A stretch of DNA of 64,000 nucleotides. It comes from Candidatus Bathyarchaeota archaeon. GTDB lineage: Archaea > Thermoproteota > Bathyarchaeia > Bathyarchaeales > Bathycorpusculaceae. Under the pieces are notes generated by a model. It saw only the letters and a list, made by a program, of their open reading frames with translations. It was not told where the DNA came from and searched no databases. Position numbers and translations under genes: made by a program. Positions 1-8,208 of the stretch are shown here, piece by piece. Every line of letters begins with the position of its first letter. Within the stretch, counting starts at the first letter, position 1. The stretch is from the NCBI GenBank assembly GCA_023488905.1, contig JAMDCQ010000017.1:38778-102777 (forward strand), given 5' to 3'.

Positions 1-152
1 GAGCCATCGCCGAGGTGGATGTCCATGCTGACGGTTATGGAACGTTTTGGGTGGCTTAGCATTTTTTGTAAGCCATCGTCTAGGGTGAGTTTGTCTGATG
101 CGAGTTTGAGTTGAGAAAGCGCTACGTTTAGGGGGCTGGGTTTTTGGGACAT
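1..152 (-). CDS. gdhA: Glutamate dehydrogenase, N-terminal fragment (cut by window edge)
   Basis: Only about 50 codons lie in the window; the gene runs off the left edge. The reading frame begins MSQKPSPLNVALSQL and continues through a segment resembling KRSITVSMDIHLGDG. This matches the N-terminal layout of archaeal Glu/Leu/Phe/Val dehydrogenases: an amphipathic helix, then a P/K-R...V-x2-D-G strand before the substrate domain. The family interconverts glutamate and 2-oxoglutarate with NAD(P)H and links nitrogen and carbon metabolism in the cytosol. The ATG at 152 is the first start in the frame. The catalytic domain is outside the window, so the substrate cannot be confirmed. Confidence 0.75.
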   Translation of the reverse strand, partial: MSQKPSPLNVALSQLKLASDKLTLDDGLQKMLSHPKRSITVSMDIHLGDG

Positions 153-227
153 AAAGAGGAGCCTTCTATGTTCAAAGCATAATTGGGGATGGTTAAATAA
201 GACTTCCTTAGCATGACCAACTGAAGG

Positions 228-1535
228 CTACTCGTGGAATTCCAGCGGATACGTCGGTATATAGTCAGGGGCGCTGGTGTCCGCATCTTGTCTTAGATCC
301 TCTTCGTCTATCGGCTCCCTCTCGCAGGCGCGTCTAAGAAGAAGCGGCGCTAAGAGTGTGGTAATCATAATCATCCCTAAAATCGCGGCATACACGCTCT
401 GAGTTATGGCGCCAGTGGAGATGGCGACTCCAGCCACGATTAAACCAACTTCACCCCGAGAAATCATGCCATAGCCCACTTTGGTGCCCTTGCATCGGCT
501 CTTTAAGAAGTAAGCAGCGGGCCATCCGCAACCTATCATTTTACTGACGACCGCCACTACAACGAGACTTATGAAAAGAACATAGAACATCCAATCGGTA
601 GTGAAGAAGGCTCTGATGTCAAATTGAGCACCCGCCAACGCAAAGAACACCGGAGAGAAAACCACGCTTATCTTTTTGCTGTAGTCACGAATTTTTTCGA
701 TTGCGTTTGAGCTGGCGACTGCCATGCCCGCTGCGAAGGCACCTACAATTGGCGATAATCCAAGGGCGGCGGCTAATGCGGATGCGCCGAAGCAGGAGGC
801 GGTGGCTGCGGCTTCTACGGTTCCGCTTTTGCCTTTTGAGGTGAAGTTAATTATTCTTGGAAGAATCAGCGAGGCGAATACTGTCATGCCAAGCCATAGC
901 GCCAGTGATGTGGAGATGACGACTATGACGTTTAGTGGAGTGATAACAGTGGATGTAGTTATAAAAGAAACGATTACACCCAAGATTGCCAGCCCCAAAA
1001 CGTCGTCGACCACTGCCGCGCTAATCATCATTCTTGATTCTATTCTTCTGTGTTGATTAAGTTCCTCAAGCACCAAAGCGGTGATAGATATACTTGTGGC
1101 AACGAGCGCTGCACCAACAACTAAACTGGGTATCGTGCCAAGCCCGAGGAACATGGAAAGCCCATAACCCATTATGAAGGGGATAATGACGCCTGTTGTG
1201 CCTATGAAGAAGCCTGCTTTGCCGACGTTACGGAAGTCCTTAAAAGTCATCTCTAAACCCGCAACAAACAAAATCAGGATACCACCGATTTCCCCGAAAG
1301 CCCTGACGATTTCGTTAATTTCAATCAACGGCGTCCCATTAATGACCATAAACCCGCCTAAAGCGAAGGGCCCAAGTATGATGCCTGCGACTAATTCGCC
1401 TAGGACGGAGGGGATTTTGCGCCAAGAGAAGATTTCACCCAGAACCTTAGCTGAGAAAACCAGAATGCAAATAGTCACGATTGACGTAAGCGCAGCGTCT
1501 AAAGCCACGAAGTGCACCCCTCTTGTGGAAGGCAA
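228..1535 (-). CDS. Cation:proton antiporter, CPA2 family
   Basis: This 435-residue protein has about twelve hydrophobic segments filling almost its whole length, and a short acidic hydrophilic C-terminal tail (about residues 405-435) without a TrkA-N/RCK domain. Near residue 175 the motif AAVVDDVLGLAIL carries the paired aspartates of the CPA2 ion-binding site, and an LGELVAGIILGP stretch near residue 45 is typical of the family. It should exchange Na+ or K+ for H+ across the membrane, for pH and ion homeostasis. Ion specificity cannot be read from sequence. It stands alone, transcribed toward the glutamate dehydrogenase gene. Confidence 0.85.
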   Translation of the reverse strand: MPSTRGVHFVALDAALTSIVTICILVFSAKVLGEIFSWRKIPSVLGELVAGIILGPFALGGFMVINGTPLIEINEIVRAFGEIGGILILFVAGLEMTFKDFRNVGKAGFFIGTTGVIIPFIMGYGLSMFLGLGTIPSLVVGAALVATSISITALVLEELNQHRRIESRMMISAAVVDDVLGLAILGVIVSFITTSTVITPLNVIVVISTSLALWLGMTVFASLILPRIINFTSKGKSGTVEAAATASCFGASALAAALGLSPIVGAFAAGMAVASSNAIEKIRDYSKKISVVFSPVFFALAGAQFDIRAFFTTDWMFYVLFISLVVVAVVSKMIGCGWPAAYFLKSRCKGTKVGYGMISRGEVGLIVAGVAISTGAITQSVYAAILGMIMITTLLAPLLLRRACEREPIDEEDLRQDADTSAPDYIPTYPLEFHE

Positions 1536-1658
1536 TTCAGCGATGAGCTATTTAAATTGCTTCGTTAAAACTGGGGGTTTGCGATGAAGAATTGTGAATC
1601 AGATATTAAAAAATGAAAGAAGATTTTGGGTATTATTCTGAGTTTTTAGTTGTCCAGT

Positions 1659-1946
1659 TTACTTTTTGGTGAGGGTTATCTCCATTGTGGAAACCATTCT
1701 GGACTTGTTCTCGCCCTCACGAGGTGGCATCTCGACGGTGCCGATTGCGATTTTGGTCACTTTGAGGTCTTTTATAAAGCGGTTTCTTGCGATCTCGGCT
1801 ACGTCAACAGCGGTAGTTATGGCTTGGCCTCTAGCTTTGAGGGTTATTTCGTTGAGTTTGCCTGAGGAAAGGCTTGTCATGATAGCTAGAACATAGCTCA
1901 TTGGGGGTTTGTTTCCGACGAAGATAACGTCTGCGTTTTCAGTCAT
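1659..1946 (-). CDS. albA: Alba DNA/RNA-binding chromatin protein (copy 1)
   Basis: The 95-residue product has the full Alba fold order. VFVGNKPPMSYVLAIM begins the first strand and helix and includes the conserved lysine of the K-P-x-M-x-Y-V motif. It is followed by ITLKARGQAITTAVDVAE and a C-terminal beta hairpin. Alba dimers coat DNA and RNA in archaea, and the lysine near residue 13 is the position acetylated in Sulfolobus. A second alba gene lies at 56434-56724 and is clearly diverged, so both are probably maintained for heterodimer formation. It is preceded by an open intergenic region shared with the divergent phospholipid synthase gene. Confidence 0.93.
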   Translation of the reverse strand: MTENADVIFVGNKPPMSYVLAIMTSLSSGKLNEITLKARGQAITTAVDVAEIARNRFIKDLKVTKIAIGTVEMPPREGENKSRMVSTMEITLTKK

Positions 1947-2158
1947 ACTATCTATTCTCCATTTGTTGCTTATGTGTAACGTTGCTGTTTTGCGCTTTGT
2001 TGCGCTTCAGAACGTCATTGGCAAATATTATTTGAACTTCCTAATAAGTCCATTGAAAAAGCATCCTTCGAAGGGAAAATGTTGTACGGGTAGGTTAAGA
2101 AAGGCTTTTCTACAGCCACCCCGTAATTGGCTACAACATACACGCAGCGTGGAAAGTT

Positions 2159-2800
2159 GTGCTAACCAAACTTAAACAGCAAATCCAACAGATGCTAACC
2201 ACCGAAGCAAAAATAGCCCACAAACTACACCTAACACCCAACCGCATCAGCATGTTCGGCTTCATACTTGCCATAGCCTCCGCGGCCTGCTACGCCTTAA
2301 CCACCCCTTCAGCAGCATGGCTTTTGCTGTTGGCAGTGTTCTTCTTTTTAGCGTCAGGATTCTGCGACGCCATGGACGGCATAGTCGCCCGAACCTACAA
2401 GCAAACCACAGCTTTCGGCGGCTTCTTTGATTCAGTGCTGGATCGCTTTGCCGACGCAGCCTCCTATGCGGGCATCATCATTGCGGGGTTGTGTAGTCCA
2501 GCTTTCGGGTACCTCTGGGGCACCGTCGTGGCTTTGGTGGCGTTGATAGCGTCTATGCTGGTTAGTTATACGCGGGCTCGTGCAGAAGTGATTGGGGTAA
2601 AAATGGAGTCAGTAGGCATCGCGGAGCGGGCGGAGCGTATGCTTATTTTGGCGGCGGTAAGCATAATGGGGTTTTTCTGGTTACCTATACTTGGTTACGG
2701 AGTAGCTCTAATAGCGGTATTGTCAATTGTAACCGTTTTACAAAGAGTGTGGCATGTTTATAGGGAATTAAAGAAAAAAGCGGGCAATATAGCCGCTTAG
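2159..2800 (+). CDS. CDP-alcohol phosphatidyltransferase, probable archaetidylinositol phosphate synthase
   Basis: This 213-residue integral membrane enzyme carries the CDP-alcohol phosphotransferase signature DG-x2-AR-x8-G-x3-D-x3-D, seen as MDGIVAR then GGFFDSVLD, at about residues 71-96. The aspartates bind the divalent metals and the CDP group. Length and the five or six membrane helices fit the archaeal group that joins CDP-archaeol and inositol-1-phosphate to make archaetidylinositol phosphate, a polar lipid head group. Substrate assignment is by family resemblance only. The frame opens with GTG at 2159. The last codons overlap the convergent S26e gene by four bases. Confidence 0.82.
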   Translation: MLTKLKQQIQQMLTTEAKIAHKLHLTPNRISMFGFILAIASAACYALTTPSAAWLLLLAVFFFLASGFCDAMDGIVARTYKQTTAFGGFFDSVLDRFADAASYAGIIIAGLCSPAFGYLWGTVVALVALIASMLVSYTRARAEVIGVKMESVGIAERAERMLILAAVSIMGFFWLPILGYGVALIAVLSIVTVLQRVWHVYRELKKKAGNIAA

Positions 2801-3090
2801 TATCTTCTTTTATAACCTTTAGAGCGCCTTTCGTTTTCAGCTCTTACGTGGACAATTCCACGGTGAACTGCGCATGAAATACAGTAATACTTTGTGTCCA
2901 CCCAAGATGCTAAGAATGTACCGCTTTGTCGAAGTTCCTTGGCTAATTGTGGCTCGACAAAAGATACTCGACGTGTGGACCGCTTTGCTTTGTCACGTGG
3001 CACCGACGCACCGCAATTTGCACATTGAACTAAGGTGCTACTTCCTTTGCTTCCTTTTGCTCTTCCTCGGCTTTTTCGCTTGACGGGCAT
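2797..3090 (-). CDS. rps26e: Ribosomal protein S26e
   Basis: The 97-residue basic protein has the S26e layout: a Lys/Arg/Gly-rich N terminus, then a zinc-binding VQCANCGASVPRDKA motif at residues 22-36, and a second cysteine pair YYCISCAVHRG near residues 69-77. S26e sits at the platform of the small ribosomal subunit near the mRNA exit channel. It occurs in TACK and Asgard archaea and eukaryotes but not in most Euryarchaeota, so it is a useful lineage marker for this window. It converges with the phospholipid synthase gene, overlapping it by four bases. Confidence 0.93.
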   Translation of the reverse strand: MPVKRKSRGRAKGSKGSSTLVQCANCGASVPRDKAKRSTRRVSFVEPQLAKELRQSGTFLASWVDTKYYCISCAVHRGIVHVRAENERRSKGYKRRY

Positions 3091-3139
3091 TATTTGACCT
3101 TCTTTATTTCCTATTGTTCCAATTATTAAGTTAACTATC

Positions 3140-4030
3140 TTATATATCTGCTCTTAACTTTATCAAAGATGCGATGTTAGCTTTCGACGTTATCTGCGGG
3201 ATAATTTTTCCATCCGTCGAAGTCAGCAAAGTCGTCACCCCTGGACCATGCCCCGCAGCAAAGCAGTTGGTATGAACCACCACCCCGACCGAGATGGCGC
3301 CTTGCCGGTAAATTCTGCCAAACGAATGGTCCGCATCGATAATCGCCACCAAATCGCCCAGTTTAAGGCTGCTAAGTCCATACTGCTCGATTATGCCTTG
3401 GTCAAAGAATTGAATGTCGTAGTCACCGGAATTCACCTGGTTTGCTCCTAAACCTGAACCCATGATGGCGGCTGGCACGATGTGGGTAACGTTCACCGCG
3501 AGTTTGTCGCCGCTGGGCACAGGAGTCCATGCCTCAAGCAACGAGGGATCCATATTGAAGAGTTTGATGTCTGGGTAATCTAGTAGCTTCAAGCCTGCAC
3601 CATACGCTTTAACGAGGATTTTGTCTCCAAGCATCAACTTCTCTAAAACGCTACTTGGAAAATCTACCAAAACATGCTCGATCCCACCATGCTTCCCCGT
3701 CACCACGCCAACAGCGCCTTTAGCGTCCCCCGAAGCCACAACAGCTTGGTTTCCCACACATGAAAGCACATTAAACGCGGTGTTCGCCGCAGCTCCCGCG
3801 CGGGCGTCGTTTTCCTTGTTTTCTACGCTGACGCCGGGTTCCACGTGGTCTGCTTCCCAGCCACATGCAGAGTCACCGACACGCAAGTTGTAGGTTATGC
3901 CGCCGACTCCGGGAAGTACCTGCGCTTTGCCCGTTGCTGACACGTTGTAGACGTTGCGGATGATGGGGCTGGCGATTTCACCCATAACGGACAGTTTTAT
4001 GAGTTTTTCCACGTTAGTTTTCAACATCAA
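3140..4030 (-). CDS. DUF4438-family protein of unknown function
   Basis: This 296-residue soluble protein has no signal peptide or membrane helix. Its N-terminal half has a glycine-rich run (VLPGVGGITYNLRVGDSACGW, about residues 37-56) followed by DHVEPGVSVEN. The C-terminal half carries conserved-looking segments such as AAIMGSGLGAN, DGDLVAIID-like text and NCFAAGHGPGVTTLLTS. I recognise these as the DUF4438 family found in archaea and Thermotogae, for which no reaction is established. It lies alone between S26e and the divergent CBS protein gene. A role cannot be inferred from the neighbours. Confidence 0.7.
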   Translation of the reverse strand: MMLKTNVEKLIKLSVMGEIASPIIRNVYNVSATGKAQVLPGVGGITYNLRVGDSACGWEADHVEPGVSVENKENDARAGAAANTAFNVLSCVGNQAVVASGDAKGAVGVVTGKHGGIEHVLVDFPSSVLEKLMLGDKILVKAYGAGLKLLDYPDIKLFNMDPSLLEAWTPVPSGDKLAVNVTHIVPAAIMGSGLGANQVNSGDYDIQFFDQGIIEQYGLSSLKLGDLVAIIDADHSFGRIYRQGAISVGVVVHTNCFAAGHGPGVTTLLTSTDGKIIPQITSKANIASLIKLRADI

Positions 4031-4179
4031 GCGTTCCTCAGAGGGTTATGTGCAGTATTCATGGAGAAGCTAATAAACTTGCACAGTTGCACTTTTGATG
4101 TTAAGTAACTCTTAAATTATGCGCGCCTTTTATGTCTGGATTAGAAGCTAAGCCTATCTAAACTGTTGAGGCGACCTTT

Positions 4180-4758
4180 ATGTCTGAAATTGGATTAAGA
4201 ACAAAAATGCTCGTAAGAGACGTTATGAGTAGCCCGGTTGTAACCATAGACGAGAATGAAACCGCCAACAGGGCAGCCGCAAACATGGATATGAAGGATT
4301 TAGGCGCCGTCATCGTGCAGAATAAAGCTGGAAAATCCATAGGCATCATAACTGAACGCGACATAGTGAAACGTGTGGTAGCTAAAAACCTCAAACCCGA
4401 CACGGTGAAAGCTAAAGAAATCATGACCACCCCGCTTGTAACTATCGAGCCCGAGGCATCCATCACAGACGCCGCCAGACGCATGACGCGACTAGACATT
4501 AGAAGGCTTGGCGTAATCTACAAAGGCAACCTCGCAGGCATCATATCCAGCAAGGATGTATTGGGTGTCATGCCGGAGTTGCTTGAGATTTATCAGGAAC
4601 GCTCAAGAATCGAAGGCGAAAACGCAGAGGAAGAAACCGAGGAGGCACCACTGTCAGGCTACTGCGACCGATGCAACGCTTACTCTGAGAGCCTCAAAGA
4701 ACGCAACGGTCAAAACATCTGCGACGAATGCCGCATCGAACTCGAACAAGAAAAATAA
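4180..4758 (+). CDS. Tandem CBS-domain protein with C-terminal zinc ribbon
   Basis: The 192-residue protein contains two CBS units, at about residues 8-65 (VRDVMSSPVVTIDENET) and 74-130 (AKEIMTTPLVTIEPEAS). These form one Bateman module that usually binds adenosyl ligands. An acidic linker rich in Glu follows, then a C4 zinc ribbon (GYCDRCNAYS ... NICDECR) in the last 40 residues. CBS plus zinc ribbon suggests a ligand-sensing adaptor or regulator, but no catalytic domain is attached and no target is evident. It is monocistronic, with dihydroorotase starting 65 bases downstream on the same strand. Confidence 0.85.
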   Translation: MSEIGLRTKMLVRDVMSSPVVTIDENETANRAAANMDMKDLGAVIVQNKAGKSIGIITERDIVKRVVAKNLKPDTVKAKEIMTTPLVTIEPEASITDAARRMTRLDIRRLGVIYKGNLAGIISSKDVLGVMPELLEIYQERSRIEGENAEEETEEAPLSGYCDRCNAYSESLKERNGQNICDECRIELEQEK

Positions 4759-4823
4759 ACCCACCCTTCTTTAGGTGAATAAACTTATTTTAACTAGAGC
4801 ACCCGCTAATTCTATGACCCAAA

Positions 4824-6167
4824 TTGATCGTTGATTCTGTCCTCACCAACGCCAAAGCCTACCTCAAAGGGCAAATAGTTGACTGCAGCATCGCCATAGA
4901 AGAAGGCAAAATCCACAAAATCGGCAAAGAAACCCAGATGCCCCAAGCCGACGAAAAAACGGATTTGCACAATCTGCTAGTGTTGCCTGGGTTGATTGAT
5001 GAGCATGTGCATCTTCGCGACGAGGGCAGAGCATACAAAGAAGATTTCGCCTCGGGAACGGCGGCTGCGGCGGCCGGCGGATTCACCACCGTCTTAGACA
5101 TGCCCAACAACGACCCCGTTACCATGAGTGCCGAGCGCCTGAGAAATCGCATGCAACTCGCACAGCGCAGGCTACTCGTTAACGTCGGATTCTATTCCGA
5201 GTTCCCCAAAACGCTCCCAGAAATCAAAGAAATCGTCTCGGAGGGCGCAGTCGGGTTCAAACTTTTCATGGGCAACCAAACGGGCGGAGTAAACGTAGAC
5301 GACGACTTAGCCCTAAAAGAAGCCCTCAAAGCGGCTGCCGAGCAAAAGGTACCCGTCGCCGTCCACGCCGAAGACCGCGCCATGCTGGGAGCTAATGAGG
5401 AGAAGCTCAAGAAAGCCCAAAAAACCGCTCCAGCCGACTACCTACGAGCCCACACAGAAGCAGTTGAATTGAAAGCGGTTCAGCGCGTCCTCAAACTTGT
5501 TGAGGGCATGGGTGTGCGGTTGCATTTCTGCCACATCTCCACCAAAGACGGGCTGGCAGCGATTGCGGAAGCAAAAAAAACACAAACCGTCACCTGCGAG
5601 GTCACCCCTAATCATCTGATGCTGTCAAGTGAGGAGTTACAAAGGTATGGGTCGCTGGTGATTATGGCGCCTCCGTTGCGTGACCGACTCCAAGTCGATG
5701 CGCTCTGGCGCAGCTTGGAAGACGGCTCTGTGGACACGTTAGGCTCAGACCACGCGCCCCACACGTTGGAAGAGAAAATGGCGAGTAGCGTCTGGGATGT
5801 TAAAGCAGGTATCCCAGGGTTGGAGGTTACTTTACCGCTTATGCTTACGATGGTGAGGAAGAGGCGCTTATCTCTAAACCAAGTTGTTTCTCTGCTTGCG
5901 GAAAAACCAGCCCAAATTTACGGCTTAACCGGTCGAGGCAGCATAGAAGCAGACAAAACCGCAGACATAACCATCATTGACTACAACCAACAATTCATAA
6001 TCGAAGCAGTCAAATTCAAAACCAAAGCCAAATTCTCTCCCTACAACGGCTGGGAAGTCAACGGCAAAGTCGCCAAAACCATCGTCAACGGCACAGTGGT
6101 CTTCGACGATGGCGAAATCATCGCTAAAGGCGGGGTTGGCGGAATCGTGCGGGGAGGCACCAAGTGA
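4824..6167 (+). CDS. pyrC: Dihydroorotase
   Basis: This 447-residue amidohydrolase closes carbamoyl-aspartate to dihydroorotate, the third step of de novo pyrimidine synthesis. Metal-ligand motifs are visible: DEHVHLRDEG (about residue 60), the likely carbamylated lysine in GFKLFMGN (about residue 146), HAED, FCHIST, and the general-base aspartate in GSDHAPHT (about residue 310). The layout is that of class I dihydroorotases. The start is TTG at 4824, because an ATG ten bases upstream runs into a stop after six codons. A TATA-like A/T box near 4780-4795 precedes it. Its stop overlaps the start of the Mut7-C gene. Confidence 0.92.
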   Translation: MIVDSVLTNAKAYLKGQIVDCSIAIEEGKIHKIGKETQMPQADEKTDLHNLLVLPGLIDEHVHLRDEGRAYKEDFASGTAAAAAGGFTTVLDMPNNDPVTMSAERLRNRMQLAQRRLLVNVGFYSEFPKTLPEIKEIVSEGAVGFKLFMGNQTGGVNVDDDLALKEALKAAAEQKVPVAVHAEDRAMLGANEEKLKKAQKTAPADYLRAHTEAVELKAVQRVLKLVEGMGVRLHFCHISTKDGLAAIAEAKKTQTVTCEVTPNHLMLSSEELQRYGSLVIMAPPLRDRLQVDALWRSLEDGSVDTLGSDHAPHTLEEKMASSVWDVKAGIPGLEVTLPLMLTMVRKRRLSLNQVVSLLAEKPAQIYGLTGRGSIEADKTADITIIDYNQQFIIEAVKFKTKAKFSPYNGWEVNGKVAKTIVNGTVVFDDGEIIAKGGVGGIVRGGTK

Positions 6168-6703
6168 AGTTCCTCGCAGATGGTATGCTTGGGAAACTTG
6201 CTCGTTGGCTACGGATGCTTGGACAAGACGTCACCTACGCCACACAATTAGGCGATAACGACCTATTGGGGTTGGCTAAGGCGGAGGGCAGGGTGTTGTT
6301 GACGAAGGATTTGGAGCTCTACAAACGCGCCATCAAACGGGGCGCTGAGGCGTTTTATGTTGAGGGTGAGGTGGAGACGGAGGGGCTGGCGAAGGTTGCC
6401 AAACGGTACGGCGTCGAGCTGGTGGTGGACATGGATAAGGCAAACTGTCCAATCTGCAACACACCACTAAAGGCTACCAGAAAAGAGCAACTCAGAGACA
6501 AATTGGAAGCCAACACATATCTGCACTACGACAGGTTCTGGCACTGCCCCAACTGCGGGCAAGTCTACTGGCAGGGCGCACACTGGAAACAAATCACAAA
6601 AACTCTGGCAGAGGCACAAAGTAGGCTGAAAACAGAAACGTTCGGTGCCCTGAAAGGTGTAGGCCGATTCACTGCCGAAGATGAACTAAAGGCTCATGAC
6701 TAA
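6164..6703 (+). CDS. Mut7-C RNase (PIN-like) domain protein with zinc ribbon
   Basis: The 179-residue protein begins MKFLADGMLGKLARWLRMLG. This is the hallmark of Mut7-C domains, a PIN-fold nuclease group in which the first aspartate and later acidic residues (TKDLELY) form the metal site. A C4 zinc ribbon follows (CPICNTPL ... FWHCPNCGQVYWQGAHW, about residues 99-143). The family is predicted to be an RNase; its substrate is unknown. The GTG start overlaps the dihydroorotase stop by four bases, indicating translational coupling within one transcript, though no functional link between the two is known to me. Confidence 0.85.
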   Translation: MKFLADGMLGKLARWLRMLGQDVTYATQLGDNDLLGLAKAEGRVLLTKDLELYKRAIKRGAEAFYVEGEVETEGLAKVAKRYGVELVVDMDKANCPICNTPLKATRKEQLRDKLEANTYLHYDRFWHCPNCGQVYWQGAHWKQITKTLAEAQSRLKTETFGALKGVGRFTAEDELKAHD

Positions 6704-6725
6704 ACATGTCAGTTATGCAGAGTTT

Positions 6726-7121
6726 CTAGCGAGAACACCAAACGGTCTTGAGGTTCTCAATATTCTTGAAGTGAGCATCGTCAGTGAATAGAGAACAGCC
6801 TTCGATCAGGGATGTTGCTGCAATTACACTGTCAGCCATCGGCATCGGATGATTGTTTCTTAATTCGGCACTTTTTGTGGCAATTTGATAATCAACATCG
6901 ATAACTTGGAAGTCTCGACGAATAATACTGCTCCTTAATGTTGCAACCACTTTACCTTCTTTTTTAATCACTATTCGGTATATCTCATGGATTGTTAACG
7001 AGGAAACCAACCGTTCATTCATTAACTTGAACTCTTCTCTGAGTTTTTTTGCCAATTGCGAGTCAGAGGTGTAAAAAGATTCGACAAAGAAACGTGTGTC
7101 ATAGAGACGACTATTCGGCAT
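6726..7121 (-). CDS. vapC: PIN-domain toxin, VapC type
   Basis: This 131-residue PIN protein has an N-terminal DTRFFVESF strand with the first catalytic aspartate, a central TIHEIYR motif with the conserved glutamate, and MADSVIAAT plus LFTDDAHF, which supply the remaining acidic residues of the nuclease site. VapC toxins cleave tRNA, rRNA or mRNA when released from their antitoxin. It overlaps the upstream AbrB-type antitoxin gene by 11 bases, the usual antitoxin-first arrangement. The acidic set looks complete, so the toxin is probably active. The target RNA cannot be predicted. Confidence 0.88.
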   Translation of the reverse strand: MPNSRLYDTRFFVESFYTSDSQLAKKLREEFKLMNERLVSSLTIHEIYRIVIKKEGKVVATLRSSIIRRDFQVIDVDYQIATKSAELRNNHPMPMADSVIAATSLIEGCSLFTDDAHFKNIENLKTVWCSR

Positions 7122-7356
7122 CTTCTGCCCTCATTTCATCCAGCATCTTCTTTACTTCTTCAACAGTGGCTTTCCCTACACCGCTCCCTATCAAATCCAA
7201 AAAACTCGGTTGTTTTTTTATGACTATCTTGCCGTCTTCTTCAACTATCTGAACTTTGGAGCTTTCGGTTATTTTGAATTTTCTTCTCAGCTTAACGGGT
7301 ATGGTTACTTGACCTTTCCTTGTAACTACTACTTCTTCCAAAGTCAATACTTCCAT
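7111..7356 (-). CDS. vapB: AbrB/SpoVT-type antitoxin partner of VapC
   Basis: The 81-residue protein opens with a swapped-hairpin AbrB domain: VVVTRKGQVTIPVKLRRKF, then VQIVEEDGKIVIKK. This is the DNA-binding half of AbrB/MazE/VapB antitoxins. The C-terminal third (DLIGSGVGKATVEEVKKML) is an amphipathic segment of the kind that occupies the PIN toxin groove. It is expected to bind and silence VapC and to repress its own promoter, which must lie in the 190 bases between 7357 and the divergent secreted-protein gene. Gene order and the 11-base overlap support a two-gene operon. Confidence 0.87.
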   Translation of the reverse strand: MEVLTLEEVVVTRKGQVTIPVKLRRKFKITESSKVQIVEEDGKIVIKKQPSFLDLIGSGVGKATVEEVKKMLDEMRAEDAE

Positions 7357-7546
7357 TAAGTTGAACTTCGTAAAAGTACTACTTAAACGTAGCGTAATAC
7401 TTTCTCAAGCCTGAAGATACCAACGATAAAAGGTTGCGGGAAAAGCGCCTTTTCAGGGAGGAAACTGTTTCGCAAATCTGTTTCATCTCTGTTTCAGTCA
7501 ACATCCAAACCACCCGCAGCCCATAGTATAGGTTGAGGTGAAAAGA

Positions 7547-7906
7547 ATGAACACAAAAATTGTCCTCGCAATAGCCGCAATCGCATTAGTCGCCGCGGCA
7601 TTAGTAGGTGTAACTGCTGCCCAATTCGCAACCAACCAAACACCAACCACCACAATCAACCCAAACAGTCAAGTGCCACCCTGCGCCGCAGCAAACAACG
7701 GAATAATACCGCCCTACTGCGTTAACGCCACAACAGGTGAACCATACTGCTACAACAACGGTACATATGCGGGTTACTGCCAAAGTGGTCAGGGCTGCTA
7801 CGGTTACGGAGCCCAAGCACAAAACCAGAACCAATACCAGTACGGATCTGGATGCGGTGGCGGCATGATGGGTAGAAGCGGCTATGGCATAGGACGCTGC
7901 CGATAA
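7547..7906 (+). CDS. Small secreted Gln/Tyr/Cys-rich protein
   Basis: This is about 119 residues from the ATG at 7547. A GTG nine bases upstream is in frame but lies inside a Shine-Dalgarno-like GAGGTGA, so the ATG is preferred. Residues 1-27 form a clear signal peptide (MNTKIVLAIAAIALVAAALVG ending near TAAQ). The mature part is rich in Asn, Gln and Tyr, with a Thr/Pro stretch, at least six cysteines (CAAANN, YCVNA, YCYNN, YCQSGQGCYGYG) and a C-terminal GGGMMGRSGYGIGRC segment. It is probably exported and perhaps disulfide-bonded. I do not recognise a family, and no partner gene is adjacent. Confidence 0.75.
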   Translation: MNTKIVLAIAAIALVAAALVGVTAAQFATNQTPTTTINPNSQVPPCAAANNGIIPPYCVNATTGEPYCYNNGTYAGYCQSGQGCYGYGAQAQNQNQYQYGSGCGGGMMGRSGYGIGRCR

Positions 7907-7913
7907 ACCCACA

Positions 7914-7964
7914 CAATTCTTTTCTGCTTTTTTCCTATTTTTAATTACGGCTAACTTTTTTCTT
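7914..7964 (+). terminator. T-rich transcription terminator after the secreted-protein gene
   Basis: Several runs of four to six T occur on the coding strand within 55 bases after the stop codon (ttctttt, cttttttcc, atttttaa, aacttttttc). This is the usual form of archaeal intrinsic termination by oligo-T. No stable hairpin is needed or obvious. The stretch runs directly into the dispersed repeat copy that begins at about 7965. Confidence 0.55.
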
Positions 7965-8059
7965 TATATAAGGGAGGGGAGGTCCACAGAGAGAGGTCGC
8001 GTGGTTTTCTTCTGTTGCGGATACGGAATTGTATGCGCCTTTAAATAAGGGGGTCTAGT
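7965..8059 (+). repeat. Type B dispersed intergenic repeat, copy 1 (~94 bp)
   Basis: This intergenic unit begins TATATAAGGGAGGGGAGG and ends GCCTTTAAATAAGGGGGTCT. The reverse complement of 12775-12868 is the same sequence with roughly one difference in eight, and a third copy lies reversed at 57972-58065. Each unit carries two TATA-like boxes in the same orientation about 75 bp apart, and an internal small hairpin (GATACGG ... GTATGCG). The A+T boxes resemble archaeal promoters, so the unit may also supply one; no coding potential is convincing. Function is unknown. Confidence 0.8.
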
Positions 8060-8208
8060 AAGCACAGAGCGGCTGATTAACGCAGATAACCGGCAGTTTG
8101 CATTTGCACGTCCATGTTTTTGGCAATTTCGGGACAAATTTATTAACCAAAACCGCAGTGATATGCTAATATAACCCAGTAAAGTATGCATGAGCGAGGA
8201 AGAGGTAA

